From Pontibacter anaerobius (GTDB taxonomy: Bacteria > Bacteroidota > Bacteroidia > Cytophagales > Hymenobacteraceae): a stretch of 64,000 nucleotides of DNA. The notes beneath the pieces are model-generated. The model saw only the letters and a program-made list of their open reading frames with translations. It was not told the DNA's origin and made no database searches. Made by a program: the position numbers and the translations under genes. Shown here piece after piece: positions 27,199 to 35,531 of the stretch; position 1 is the first letter of the stretch, and every line of letters starts with the position of its first letter. The stretch lies in contig NZ_JAPFQO010000012.1 in the NCBI RefSeq assembly GCF_026241195.1, positions 1-64,000 of the forward strand, given 5' to 3'.

Positions 27199-28179
27199 TT
27201 ATACTTTCTCTGCCTGCTGCTCCTGTTTAATGTGGTCAATGATCTTCACGGCGTGATCGCGGGAATTTTCAATAAACCAAACACGCGTATCCATACCACC
27301 GCAAACCACGCCCGCTAAATATACTTGGGGCAGGTTTGTCTCCATTGTCTCAGGGTTGTATTGCGGGTGGCGCTTCTCATCCTCGCTCAGCTTGATACCA
27401 ATTTTCTCCAAAAAGCTGAAGTCAGGTTGGTAACCGGTCATGGCCAGCACAAAATCGTTCTCCAGTGTTATTTTCCCTTCTGGCGTCTCGATGTCTACCT
27501 CACGTTCGCGGATTTCGGTTATACTGGAATTGAAATAGGCTTTTATCTCCCCCTCCTTAATGCGGTTCTCCAAGTCAGGTTTTACCCAGTATTTTATACT
27601 TCCGAGCTCCGGCTGCCGGATTACCATGGTCACGTCAGCCCCTTTGCGCCAGGTTTCCAGGGCGGCATCGGCGGCAGAGTTGTTGGCTCCTACCACTACC
27701 ACCTTCTGGCGGAAATAATAGTGCGGGTCGAAGTAATAGTGCCGCACTTTCGGCAGATCTTCACCGGGCACGTTCAGTAGGTTCGGGATGCCGTAGAAGC
27801 CAAGTGCTACCACCACATGGCGCGCCAAGTGACTGCCTTTGCTGGTGCTGATGCGGTACATTTCGCCCTCCAGCTGCAGGTGCTGCACCTCCTCAAACAG
27901 GTTTATGTTCAGCTTAGCCGAGTCGGCCACACGCCGGTAGTACTCCAGCGCCTCGGCACGGGTAGGTTTGGCATTGAGCGATGTAAAAGGAATGCCGCCA
28001 ATCTCCAGCCGTTCCGAAGTGGAGAAAAAAGTCATGTTGAGCGGGTAGTTATACAGCGAGTTAACGAGGCAGCCTTTCTCCACGATCAGGTAACTGAGCC
28101 CCTCTCGCTGCGCCTCCAACCCAGCGGCTAAGCCAATTGGTCCGGCTCCTATAATGAGTACGTCGTACGTAGTTTCCAA
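27199..28179 (-). CDS. ypdA: YpdA-family putative bacillithiol disulfide reductase
   Basis: FAD/NAD(P)H-dependent flavoprotein of about 326 residues, of the YpdA (Bdr) class that reduces bacillithiol disulfide. The N-terminal dinucleotide motif GAGPIG is at 11-16, followed by the diagnostic SLYNYPLNMTFFSTSERLEIGG stretch in two parts, and a second nucleotide motif VVVVGANNSAADAA. There is no CxxC, as expected for YpdA. No ATG lies near the start: the frame offers TTG at 28209 and TTG at 28179. I chose 28179 because it puts the FAD motif at the usual distance from the N-terminus. Operon with ygiD. Confidence 0.85.
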   Translation of the reverse strand: METTYDVLIIGAGPIGLAAGLEAQREGLSYLIVEKGCLVNSLYNYPLNMTFFSTSERLEIGGIPFTSLNAKPTRAEALEYYRRVADSAKLNINLFEEVQHLQLEGEMYRISTSKGSHLARHVVVALGFYGIPNLLNVPGEDLPKVRHYYFDPHYYFRQKVVVVGANNSAADAALETWRKGADVTMVIRQPELGSIKYWVKPDLENRIKEGEIKAYFNSSITEIREREVDIETPEGKITLENDFVLAMTGYQPDFSFLEKIGIKLSEDEKRHPQYNPETMETNLPQVYLAGVVCGGMDTRVWFIENSRDHAVKIIDHIKQEQQAEKV

Positions 28180-28245
28180 AATTTTATACTTTCTGATGCG
28201 GCAATTCAAGTGCCTTCTTCCACAACAGTGAGAGCTAGCCTAAAG

Positions 28246-28265
28246 TTTAATGTATGTACATTAAA
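28246..28265. promoter_or_regulatory. Perfect 9 bp dyad upstream of ypdA-ygiD, candidate operator
   Basis: TTTAATGTA, two bases, TACATTAAA. It lies about 65 bases upstream of the ypdA start and 16 bases from the end of the acetyltransferase gene. No T-run follows, so it is more likely a repressor or activator site than a terminator. The regulator is unknown. Confidence 0.5.
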
Positions 28266-28281
28266 ACTCAAACAAAATCTC

Positions 28282-28803
28282 CTACAGCTCCAGCTTCATC
28301 ACAAACATGCCCCTGTACTCGGGCTTCATCTGCTCGAAAGGCAGCGTGTAAGTGTCGCACTTCTCAAACCCGTTCTGCTCGTAAAACTCTACCGAACGGC
28401 TGCTGTCCATAGCCTTCAGCCAGATGATGCGTTTTTTATACTTTTGGGCCACTTCCTTGGTAAAATTCACTACCTCGCGGCCTATGCCTTTGCCTGAGGC
28501 TGCTTTGGTAAGGTAGATCCGCTCCAGTTCCAGTGCTTCCGCTGCAGTGTGGTTGCCAAACTCCTTATGCAGGTTCAGCTTCAGGAAGCCTACCAATTCT
28601 TCATCAGTATAAATAAGGTAAAAGGCAGCATGCAGGTCTACCAACTCATCGCGTAGTGCCTGTTCTTCAAAACTACGGTCTATGTACCAAGCGCCGCCGT
28701 CAAACCACAAGTATAAATAATGGTCCCTGTATGAGCGGATGGCGATGTCTTGTAGCGTATAAAGGTCTGCGGTGGAGCAGGGTGCGATTCGGATATCTGG
28801 CAT
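28282..28803 (-). CDS. GNAT-family N-acetyltransferase
   Basis: Acetyl-CoA-dependent acetyltransferase of 173 residues. The core motif A region, LELERIYLTKAASGKGIGREVVNF in two parts (about 100-123), carries the pyrophosphate-binding GKGIGRE. Motif B follows with ...FYEQNGFEKC. The N-terminal half has the usual strand pair ending in LVGFLKLN. The substrate cannot be deduced; the family modifies amines on small molecules, peptides or proteins. It stands alone upstream of ypdA on the same strand, separated by about 100 bases that hold the dyad. Confidence 0.88.
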   Translation of the reverse strand: MPDIRIAPCSTADLYTLQDIAIRSYRDHYLYLWFDGGAWYIDRSFEEQALRDELVDLHAAFYLIYTDEELVGFLKLNLHKEFGNHTAAEALELERIYLTKAASGKGIGREVVNFTKEVAQKYKKRIIWLKAMDSSRSVEFYEQNGFEKCDTYTLPFEQMKPEYRGMFVMKLEL

Positions 28804-28913
28804 GGGAGCAAAAATTATTCGTCGCTAATTTAAGTAAAATCAGCTAAGGCCGCAGTGCACGTTCCAGCCCCAGGGCCTTTTGGTTAATCAAGTAAAACTT
28901 CGGCCTAAAACAA

Positions 28914-28943
28914 AAGCGGCAGGAAGTCTCCCTCCTGCCGCTT
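28914..28943 (-). terminator. Terminator of the desaturase genes
   Basis: AAGCGGCAGGA pairs with TCCTGCCGCTT over an eight-base loop. On the minus strand it is followed by TTGTTTTA. It lies 24 bases beyond the stop of the second desaturase gene. Confidence 0.85.
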
Positions 28944-28966
28944 CAACAGTCAATTTAAATAAGTTT

Positions 28967-30085
28967 TTAAGCCATCACCTCGCTAAGGCGTGGCAGTTGC
29001 AGCCTGCCAAAGCGGTGTAGCGTGGCCAGGTGCGACCGAACAGCCTGAAAGAACGTTTCGCTTTCGAGGTAAGGGATATCAAACTCAGCAGCGGTATCTT
29101 TCACGATATCGGCAATGGCCGGGTAGTGCACGTGCGAGATGCGCGGGAACAGGTGATGCTCCACCTGAAAGTTCAGGCCGCCCACATACCACGACAGCAG
29201 CTTGCTCTTGCGCGAGAAGTTGGCGGTAGTGTTTAACTGATGTATGGCCCAATCGTTCTCAATGGTACCGCTCTCAGAAGGCAAGGGGTGGCTGGTACCC
29301 TCCACAGTGTGCGCCAACTGGAATACAGTAGAAAGTATGATACCGGTTACGAAGTGCATCAGCAGGAAGCCAAGCACAACCTCCAGGAAAGGAATTCCGA
29401 AAAGCAGCGTTGGGGCCACCAGGATAGAGAAGAAATAAAGCACCTTAAAGGCTACAATCTTCATGAAAGCGACTCTGTTCTTAGCTCTTGAATTCGCATT
29501 CACCCCATTCCGGATATACCTGAAGAACTGAACGAAATCTTTAAGTATAACCCAGTACAGCGTAAGCAAGCCATAAAAAAGAAAAGCATATGCCCACTGC
29601 AGCTTATGGAAGAACTTCACCTTGGTATGCGGCGAGAATCGCATGAATACGATGTCGTCAATATCCTCGTCCATCTCCGCCACATTGGTGTAGGTATGGT
29701 GCAGGATGTTGTGCTGCAGCTTCCAGTTAAAAGCAGACGCGCCCAGCAAATTAACTGAGTGCGCCATCAGGTAATTCAGGGTCTTGTTTTTAGAGAAAGC
29801 ACCGTGGTTGGCGTCGTGCATCACGCTCATGGCCACGCCGGCCACCCCAATTCCCATTATAAACCACAGCGCCAGGCTTATACCCAAACCGGGTTTAAGG
29901 GCGAGCAGCAGGGCAAACGGCACCAGGTAGAGCAGGAGCAGTATAATGCTCTTGGTTAACAATTTGTTGTTGCCAGACTTAGAGAGATTATTCGTAGCGA
30001 AGTAGGAATCTACACGCTTTCGTAGTGTTGGGAAAAACAGGCTTTTGTCTTTGTTGACGAATTTTACTTTGCCTTTTAATTTCAT
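28967..30085 (-). CDS. Membrane fatty acid desaturase, downstream paralogue
   Basis: Di-iron membrane desaturase of 372 residues that should introduce a double bond into an acyl chain. The three histidine boxes are HDANH (His90-His94), HNILHH (about 125-130) and QVEHH (about 309-313). The QxxHH third box is typical of front-end and linoleoyl-CoA-type desaturases, but there is no cytochrome b5 domain. Hydrophobic pairs lie at about 47-85 and 195-250. It follows a close paralogue at 30167, 81 bases upstream. Likely adjusts membrane fluidity; regiospecificity is unknown. Confidence 0.92.
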   Translation of the reverse strand: MKLKGKVKFVNKDKSLFFPTLRKRVDSYFATNNLSKSGNNKLLTKSIILLLLYLVPFALLLALKPGLGISLALWFIMGIGVAGVAMSVMHDANHGAFSKNKTLNYLMAHSVNLLGASAFNWKLQHNILHHTYTNVAEMDEDIDDIVFMRFSPHTKVKFFHKLQWAYAFLFYGLLTLYWVILKDFVQFFRYIRNGVNANSRAKNRVAFMKIVAFKVLYFFSILVAPTLLFGIPFLEVVLGFLLMHFVTGIILSTVFQLAHTVEGTSHPLPSESGTIENDWAIHQLNTTANFSRKSKLLSWYVGGLNFQVEHHLFPRISHVHYPAIADIVKDTAAEFDIPYLESETFFQAVRSHLATLHRFGRLQLPRLSEVMA

Positions 30086-30105
30086 TTAGTTTGCTTAATA
30101 ATGGG

Positions 30106-30150
30106 TAAAAAACCGGGCTCTATAATAATTTTTAATTCCAGTGTGAGCCC
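30106..30150 (-). terminator. Weak terminator between the two desaturase genes
   Basis: GGGCTC pairs with GAGCCC across a loop of about 24 bases. On the minus strand the stem is followed by GGTTTTTTACC. It may separate expression of the two paralogues or only attenuate read-through. Confidence 0.45.
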
Positions 30151-30166
30151 TTCTGATCATGTTTAT

Positions 30167-31279
30167 CTATGCGATAGCCTCGTTAATGTCTGGTAACCTG
30201 CCAAAACGATGCAGTGTGGCTATATGTGAGCGTACGGCCTGCATAAAGGTTGCGTTTTCAAGATAAGGTATACCATATTCGGAGGCGGTTTCTTTCACAA
30301 TGTTGGCGATGGCCGGGTAGTGTACATGGCACACGCGCGGGAACAAGTGATGCTCCACCTGAAAGTTCAGGCCGCCCACGTACCACGATAGCAACTTGTT
30401 GTGGCGCGAAAAGTTCACGGTGGTGTTCATCTGGTGTATCGCCCAGTCGTTCTCGATGTTTCCGTTCTCATCCGGCCTCGGGTGATTTGTGCCTTCCACG
30501 GTGTGCGCCAACTGGAACACCACCGTAAGTATAATGCCGGCCACAAAGTGCATCAGCAGGAAGCCAAGTATAACCTGCACGAAAGGGATTCCGAAAAGCA
30601 GTGTCGGCATGGCGAGCATCACAAAAAAGTATAGCACCTTCATGGCTACAATCTTGAGAAGCATGGTCCTGTTCTCAGCAGCCGAGTTGGCATTCACGCC
30701 ATTTTTAATAAAGAGGCCATACTGCACAAAGTCTTTCGCTACGACCCAGTAAAGCGTCAGTAGCCCATAAAACAGGAACGCATACACCCACTGCAGTTGG
30801 TGGAAGAATTTAACTTTTGTGTGCGGCGAGAAACGCAGCACGAGCCTGTCCTGTATGTCCTCGTCCATCTCCACCACGTTGGTATAAGTATGGTGCAGGA
30901 TGTTGTGCTGCAGCTTCCAATTAAAAGCCGAGCCGCCCACCAGGTTCAGGGTATGGCCCATCAGGAAATTAACCCTTTTGTTACTTGAGAACGCGCCATG
31001 GTTGGCGTCGTGCATCACGCTCATGCCAATACCGGCCACGCCCAGGCCCATTAAAAACCACAGCAGAAGGCTAATTGGCAAATCAGGCTGCAGCGCCAGG
31101 ATGGCCACAAAGGGCAGCATATACACTAATAGCAGCACCACGCTTTTTACAACCATGGCCGTGTTGGCCGTTTTAGGAATATTATTCTCTTTAAAATAAG
31201 CGTCTACCCGCTTGCGGAGGGTAGCGAAAAAGAGGTTTTTATCTTGGGATACGAATTTTACTTTGCCTTTGAGCTTCAT
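30167..31279 (-). CDS. Membrane fatty acid desaturase, upstream paralogue
   Basis: Di-iron membrane desaturase of 370 residues, very similar to the next gene over its whole length, including the MKLKGKVKFV start, HDANH, HNILHH and QVEHH boxes. Differences are spread through the hydrophobic segments and the C-terminus, where the downstream copy has LQLPRLSEVMA and this one PDINEAIA. The pair is a tandem duplication that has diverged, so the enzymes may differ in substrate length or position of the new double bond. A TAGCTTTG element upstream (31315-31322) could be its promoter. Confidence 0.92.
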   Translation of the reverse strand: MKLKGKVKFVSQDKNLFFATLRKRVDAYFKENNIPKTANTAMVVKSVVLLLVYMLPFVAILALQPDLPISLLLWFLMGLGVAGIGMSVMHDANHGAFSSNKRVNFLMGHTLNLVGGSAFNWKLQHNILHHTYTNVVEMDEDIQDRLVLRFSPHTKVKFFHQLQWVYAFLFYGLLTLYWVVAKDFVQYGLFIKNGVNANSAAENRTMLLKIVAMKVLYFFVMLAMPTLLFGIPFVQVILGFLLMHFVAGIILTVVFQLAHTVEGTNHPRPDENGNIENDWAIHQMNTTVNFSRHNKLLSWYVGGLNFQVEHHLFPRVCHVHYPAIANIVKETASEYGIPYLENATFMQAVRSHIATLHRFGRLPDINEAIA

Positions 31280-31314
31280 GTTTGGGTAAGAGTGTGATAA
31301 AAAATAAACTCACA

Positions 31315-31322
31315 CAAAGCTA
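31315..31322 (-). promoter_or_regulatory. Candidate -7 element for the desaturase genes
   Basis: TAGCTTTG on the minus strand matches TAnnTTTG, 36 bases upstream of the ATG. A -33 TTTG at the right spacing is not seen. Confidence 0.4.
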
Positions 31323-31531
31323 AAAGAGCAAAAGAGTGAATTGTTGTTAAAGGAACCTCCAGCTTAAGGTTCAGTATAATTGCAGCCATAACAGTGCCAA
31401 CTTGCCAGTAGCATCAAAAGCAGTACTGTTTAAGGGCCGTAAAAGGCGTACAAGGTAAGTATAATATGTGAATCTGGCTAAACCCACTCCTTCTAAGCAG
31501 AACGAAAAGTTTTAAAGTTTCTTGCAAAAAG
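31323..31531. other. Gene-free stretch between the desaturases and the secreted protein gene
   Basis: Apart from the desaturase promoter at one end and a terminator at the other, I see only isolated AAGTATA words here. No open frame, RNA gene or inverted repeat of note. Confidence 0.5.
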
Positions 31532-31558
31532 AAAGACGAGCCATTGCAGCTCGTCTTT
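31532..31558 (-). terminator. Terminator of the secreted protein gene at 31598
   Basis: AAAGACGAGC pairs perfectly with GCTCGTCTTT over a seven-base loop. On the minus strand CTTTTT follows. It lies 40 bases beyond the stop. Confidence 0.85.
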
Positions 31559-31597
31559 GTAAAGTAGCAAACCCGAGGGCAAAAGCCCTCTTAAGTC

Positions 31598-32353
31598 TTA
31601 AATATAGCCGGCACTGGTGCTGAGTTTTACTTTGTGGCGTATGGCGCCGTTAAACTCCTCCTCCATCTTTAGCACCTCATGGCCTTTTTTGCTGATCCAA
31701 AAGATAGCGTAGTTTCCGTTGCCGTAGTCTGTCCGGAGCTTCCAGCAGTCGGTCTGGGTGTTACCAGGTGTCGGGATTTTCTCTGAGCCGATTACCTCGT
31801 ACAGTTTCTCTGCCGGGCCGGGCCTGCTGCCGGGGTGGTAAAAGTTGATGCTGTACACGGTGTTCGTCTTCAGCGGCAGCGTTTCGAAAAACTCCAGGTC
31901 CAGTTCCCAGTTAAACGCCTGCTCCGGCGATTCCACTTTAAAGCCCTTAAAGGCATTGTTCTGCGTGGTGTCCGAGCCTACCACCTGCCCCTGCCGGAAC
32001 TCGAACGCAGCCGTACCCCTGAATGAGGTGCTGGTGTGGTAAACCGGGGTGAAGTCGCTTTCGCAGATAGAGAAGATCCTGCGGTTGGTGGTGCTATCGG
32101 CCCCAACCCAGTTCTGCCGTATGACCAGACGCTCCTTGCCTTTATACTTTTCGAGGCGCACATCGCGGTTCCAAAGCGACTGGCTGAGCACGTCCGGCTT
32201 GTCTGGTTTCCGGATCGTGACCATGTACTGCCGCAAGCCGGGCTTGAGCTGGTGCATGCGCAGATTCGCTGCTTTTATGTGCAGGGTGTCGGGTGTGGCG
32301 TTGGCGAGGCCGTACCAGAGGCAGGCTCCCACCAAAAGGAGTGATTTCTTCAT
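31598..32353 (-). CDS. Secreted protein of unknown function, DUF3108-like
   Basis: Exported protein of 251 residues with a signal peptide ending at about residue 19 (GLANA). The rest is beta-strand-rich with no membrane segment. Features such as FRQGQVVGSDT, an alternating strand pattern, and the C-terminal AIFWISKKGHEVLKMEEEF resemble the DUF3108 or LolA-like beta-sheet proteins that bind lipids in the periplasm; this is resemblance by eye only. It lies alone between terminators, next to lpdA on the same strand. Confidence 0.6.
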   Translation of the reverse strand: MKKSLLLVGACLWYGLANATPDTLHIKAANLRMHQLKPGLRQYMVTIRKPDKPDVLSQSLWNRDVRLEKYKGKERLVIRQNWVGADSTTNRRIFSICESDFTPVYHTSTSFRGTAAFEFRQGQVVGSDTTQNNAFKGFKVESPEQAFNWELDLEFFETLPLKTNTVYSINFYHPGSRPGPAEKLYEVIGSEKIPTPGNTQTDCWKLRTDYGNGNYAIFWISKKGHEVLKMEEEFNGAIRHKVKLSTSAGYI

Positions 32354-32436
32354 AGTTTATAGGTATGGTTTGGTCGTGTATGCACTGCGGCAGCGCCGGC
32401 AGCGGCCACAAGTTTCAACCATATCCCATAAAATAA

Positions 32437-32474
32437 AAAAGGGCTGGCCGAATTTTCGACCAACCCCTTTTTTG
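32437..32474 (-). terminator. Terminator of lpdA
   Basis: An imperfect stem, GGGG TTGGTCG pairing with CGGCCAG CCC with two G-U pairs and one bulged G on the minus strand, is flanked by A6 and T6 runs. It is 19 bases past the lpdA stop. Confidence 0.8.
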
Positions 32475-32492
32475 TATCGCTATACTTCCTGC

Positions 32493-33887
32493 TTACAGGT
32501 GTATCACTTCGTCGTAAGCGGCTGCGGCGGCTTCCATAATCGCCTCGCTCATGGTTGGGTGCGGGTGCACCGATTTGATGATCTCGTGGCCTGTGGTCTC
32601 CAGTTTACGGGCTACCACCACCTCAGCGATCATCTCGGTTACGTTGGCTCCGATCATGTGCGCGCCCAGGAACTCGCCATACTTGGCATCGAAAATCACC
32701 TTCACAAAACCATCCTTAGCTCCGGCGGCACTTGCCTTACCAGACGCTGAGAACGGGAACTTACCTACTTTAATCTCCAGGCCCTGCTCGCGTGCGGCTT
32801 TCTCTGTCAGGCCAACAGATGCAATCTCAGGTGAGCAGTACGTACAGCCCGGGATGTTGCCATAGTTCAACGGCTCCGGGTCTTGTCCGGCTATCTTCTC
32901 CACACAGATGATACCCTCGGCAGATGCCACGTGCGCCAGCGCAGGGCCCGGCACGATGTCACCGATCGCGTAAATGCCATCCACGTTTGTCTTGTAGAAC
33001 TCATCTACCACTACACGGCCTCTGTCTACTTTAATGCCCAGTTCCTCCAGGCCGATGTTCTCTAGGTTTGTCTGGATACCCACAGCAGAAAGCACTACCT
33101 CAGCCTCCAGAATCTCCTCGCCTTTTGCCGTTTTAACAGAAACCTTGCACAGGTCGCCGTTGGTATCCACGTGCTCCACAGAAGAATCGGTCATGATGTT
33201 GATGCCTGCCTTGCGGAAAGACTTGGACAACTGGCGTGATACCTCCTCATCCTCTACCGGCACGATGTTCGGCATGTACTCCACGATGGTTACTTTTGTG
33301 CCCATGGCGTTGTAGAAGTAGGCAAACTCCACACCAATGGCGCCGGAACCTACCACTACCATGCTCTTCGGCATTTTGTCCAGCGACATGGCCTGGCGGT
33401 AACCGATGATCTTCTTGCCGTCGATAGGCAGGTTAGGCAACTCACGTGAGCGGGCACCCGTCGCGATGATGATATTATCAGCCTCTACCGTGTCTTTTTT
33501 TCCGTCGGCATCTGTAACCTCAATTTTGCCTTTGGCTACGATCTTACCAGTACCCATTATCGCATCAATCTTGTTTTTGCGGAACAGGAACTGGATACCT
33601 TTGCTCATGCCATCGGCCACGCCGCGGCTGCGCTGGATTACCTTATTAAAATCTACCGAAGCGTCTCCCACGGTAATGCCATAGTCTGAGGCATGGTTGA
33701 TATACTCAAAAACATTTGCGCTTTTCAGCAGTGCCTTCGTCGGGATACAGCCCCAGTTCAGACAGATGCCACCCAGCGACTCGCGCTCGATAACACCTAC
33801 TTTCATGCCCAGTTGCGACGCGCGAATTGCAGCCACATAGCCACCCGGGCCACTACCCAGCACTACTAAATCGTATTTTGATGCCAT
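32493..33887 (-). CDS. lpdA: Dihydrolipoyl dehydrogenase (E3)
   Basis: FAD enzyme of 464 residues that reoxidises dihydrolipoamide with NAD+ in the pyruvate, 2-oxoglutarate or branched-chain dehydrogenase complexes and the glycine cleavage system. The FAD motif GSGPGG is at 11-16 and the redox disulfide is Cys42/Cys47 in GGICLNWGCIPTK. The NAD motif is in VVGSGAIGVEFA, and the C-terminal catalytic His-Glu region is HPHPTMSEAIMEA. Complete and typical in length. No E1 or E2 gene is nearby, so it probably serves several complexes. It has a clear Bacteroidota promoter and almost no AAGTATA words. Confidence 0.96.
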   Translation of the reverse strand: MASKYDLVVLGSGPGGYVAAIRASQLGMKVGVIERESLGGICLNWGCIPTKALLKSANVFEYINHASDYGITVGDASVDFNKVIQRSRGVADGMSKGIQFLFRKNKIDAIMGTGKIVAKGKIEVTDADGKKDTVEADNIIIATGARSRELPNLPIDGKKIIGYRQAMSLDKMPKSMVVVGSGAIGVEFAYFYNAMGTKVTIVEYMPNIVPVEDEEVSRQLSKSFRKAGINIMTDSSVEHVDTNGDLCKVSVKTAKGEEILEAEVVLSAVGIQTNLENIGLEELGIKVDRGRVVVDEFYKTNVDGIYAIGDIVPGPALAHVASAEGIICVEKIAGQDPEPLNYGNIPGCTYCSPEIASVGLTEKAAREQGLEIKVGKFPFSASGKASAAGAKDGFVKVIFDAKYGEFLGAHMIGANVTEMIAEVVVARKLETTGHEIIKSVHPHPTMSEAIMEAAAAAYDEVIHL

Positions 33888-33912
33888 AGTTTCTTAATTA
33901 TAAGTTGACAGA

Positions 33913-33944
33913 CAAAATTAAACGATAATCCCAACTCTGCAAAA
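33913..33944 (-). promoter_or_regulatory. Bacteroidota housekeeping promoter of lpdA
   Basis: Read on the minus strand, TTTTG at 33944-33940, a 19 base spacer, then TAATTTTG at 33920-33913. Both elements match TTTG-N19-TAnnTTTG. Transcription would start near 33906, about 19 bases before the ATG. Confidence 0.75.
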
Positions 33945-34030
33945 CCACGTTTTACCCTCCTCATTTTTAGCATAATGGAAAGAAGTTGATTGGACTTGCC
34001 AACAGGAATAACATAAAAGTCCTAATTTAA

Positions 34031-34062
34031 TTTTGAGAGTGCGCCATACTGCCGTACTTTAG
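34031..34062 (+). promoter_or_regulatory. Promoter of the TPR protein gene
   Basis: TTTTG at 34031-34035, a 19 base spacer, and TACTTTAG at 34055-34062, one base off TAnnTTTG. The start would be near 34069, about 23 bases before the ATG. Confidence 0.6.
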
Positions 34063-34091
34063 CCCCTGAAAGTATAAATTAAGTTTCGCCT

Positions 34092-34700
34092 ATGCTTAAA
34101 ATTCTACCCTTTTTACTTTTTCTACTGGTGTCTTATAACGCCGCTGCACAGCAAACGGTAAAAGATTATTTCAGGAACGGGAATGAGCAGTTTAAAGCAG
34201 GCAGGTACGATGATGCCATACAGCAGTACGACGAAGTACTGAAGCTGGAGCCACGCCATGCCGCTACCCTTACCAACCGGGGCGTGGCCAAAGACCGCCT
34301 GCGCGATTACCGGGGTGCTATCGACGACTTTACGAAAGCCATTGCCGCTAACCCAAAGTATACCGAGGCTTACCTGAGCCGCGGCCTTACCCGCTACAAC
34401 CTGCGCGACTACCAAGACGCCCTTAAAGATTTTGATAAGGGCGTTTCGCTGAAGCCGAAGGATGCCAGGGCCTACAACAACCGCGGACTGGTGCGCTACG
34501 CTCTGAAGGATAACCGTGGTGCCATTTCTGACTATACCAAAGCTATTGAGTTAGATGCGACTTACGCCGAAGCCTACTACAACCGGGGTGCCCCCCGCTA
34601 CAATATCGGGGAGAAAGCCAACGCCTGCGCCGACTGGGCCAAGGCCAAACAACTGGGCCTGAAAGAAGCCGCACCATACCTGAAGAAATACTGCAAGTAG
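34092..34700 (+). CDS. Secreted tetratricopeptide-repeat protein
   Basis: Exported protein of 202 residues. The signal peptide ends at about residue 19 (NAAAQ). About five TPR units follow from residue 25 to the end, with the repeated pattern NRG...L.DY.GAI.D. (for example AYNNRGLVRYALKDNRGAISDYTKAIEL in two parts). It has no catalytic domain, so it is likely a scaffold for periplasmic or outer membrane protein contacts. The last repeat carries a Cys in NACADWAKAK and the C-terminus ends in Cys-Lys, both features common in Bacteroidota TPR proteins of this size. Own promoter and terminator. Confidence 0.9.
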   Translation: MLKILPFLLFLLVSYNAAAQQTVKDYFRNGNEQFKAGRYDDAIQQYDEVLKLEPRHAATLTNRGVAKDRLRDYRGAIDDFTKAIAANPKYTEAYLSRGLTRYNLRDYQDALKDFDKGVSLKPKDARAYNNRGLVRYALKDNRGAISDYTKAIELDATYAEAYYNRGAPRYNIGEKANACADWAKAKQLGLKEAAPYLKKYCK

Positions 34701-34748
34701 GACCGGTGATTTAGGTAACCTGATAGATTGATAAGATTTTATACTTGT

Positions 34749-34775
34749 AGAGGCGCAAACATTGCGTCTCTTTTT
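34749..34775 (+). terminator. Terminator of the TPR gene
   Basis: AGAGGCGCAA pairs with TTGCGTCTCT (one G-U) over a three-base loop, followed by TTTTTCTTTT. Confidence 0.82.
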
Positions 34776-34839
34776 CTTTTGTAGCAATGCTATAGCGCAA
34801 GCGTCCACCCTTATTTCTTTGCAAACGATTATCATCTCT

Positions 34840-35465
34840 TTGCCCCCTTGTTTACCGAGGCCCCTACCCCCAAGAGGGAATTGTCTGAAGCCTCGTTAGC
34901 AGAATTATCTAACCACCCTAGCCCCTCCTTGTCTAAGGAGGGGAGCTTGTTACTACTTTGGCTAAAGTATAGGTTTCGTAGATGCTGGCATCGTGCGACA
35001 GGTGCGAACCTGCCCCTCCCGAGAGGGGAATTCTGCTGGAGCTCCGTCAGTTTTGGCTATCAAACTGTTCCCAGTCTTTCCGTGGGGGTAGGGGCCCTCG
35101 ACAAAGAGCGCCTTTGGAATTTTTCGGTGCCCGTGAGGGCATTGCGACGCAGGAGCAAAGAAAAGGTCCCAGCGCGATGCGGGAAGACGAGCCCTCCCGG
35201 GCTGGAGGGCGCCAAGGCCAGAGGTGAAACTTTAGGTATGTAAGACTGAGGATCAGCAGTGGCTAGAAAGTATAGCCTGTGTCAAACTAAAAAAGCAGCG
35301 GCTATGGAAGTATAAACTGGCAAGTATAAAAGTATAGCCCAAGTATAAAGTATGGCTTTTCAACCCAGTAGCGTTACAAACCCAACACCTAAAAGAACAC
35401 AAGTCTGAAGACTTGTGCCAGAAGGGGGGAAGTATAAACTGGCATGTAAAAGTATAATCTACTTA
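34840..35465 (-). repeat. Composite hairpin-rich intergenic repeat, copy 4 (variant A)
   Basis: Reverse orientation, so reading left to right it goes from the AACCACCC end block through CCCCTCCTT/AAGGAGGGG, a CAGGT/ACCTG block, variant A, the core with CCCTCCCGGGCTGGAGGG, and a run of four AAGTATA words at 35310-35350, to the hairpin at 35395-35421. It lies after the TPR terminator, between convergent genes. A 131-codon frame across it is a by-product of the repeat. Confidence 0.87.
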
Positions 35466-35531
35466 AACAACATAAGGCGCTGAAAACAGCGCCTTATGCC
35501 TTAACAATCAAATTTTCACTAAAGTATAATT

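Noticed and set aside
34848..35243. 131-codon frame in repeat copy 4
   Set aside because: It crosses CCCCTCC/GGAGGGG hairpins and the repeat core; low-complexity translation with no family features.
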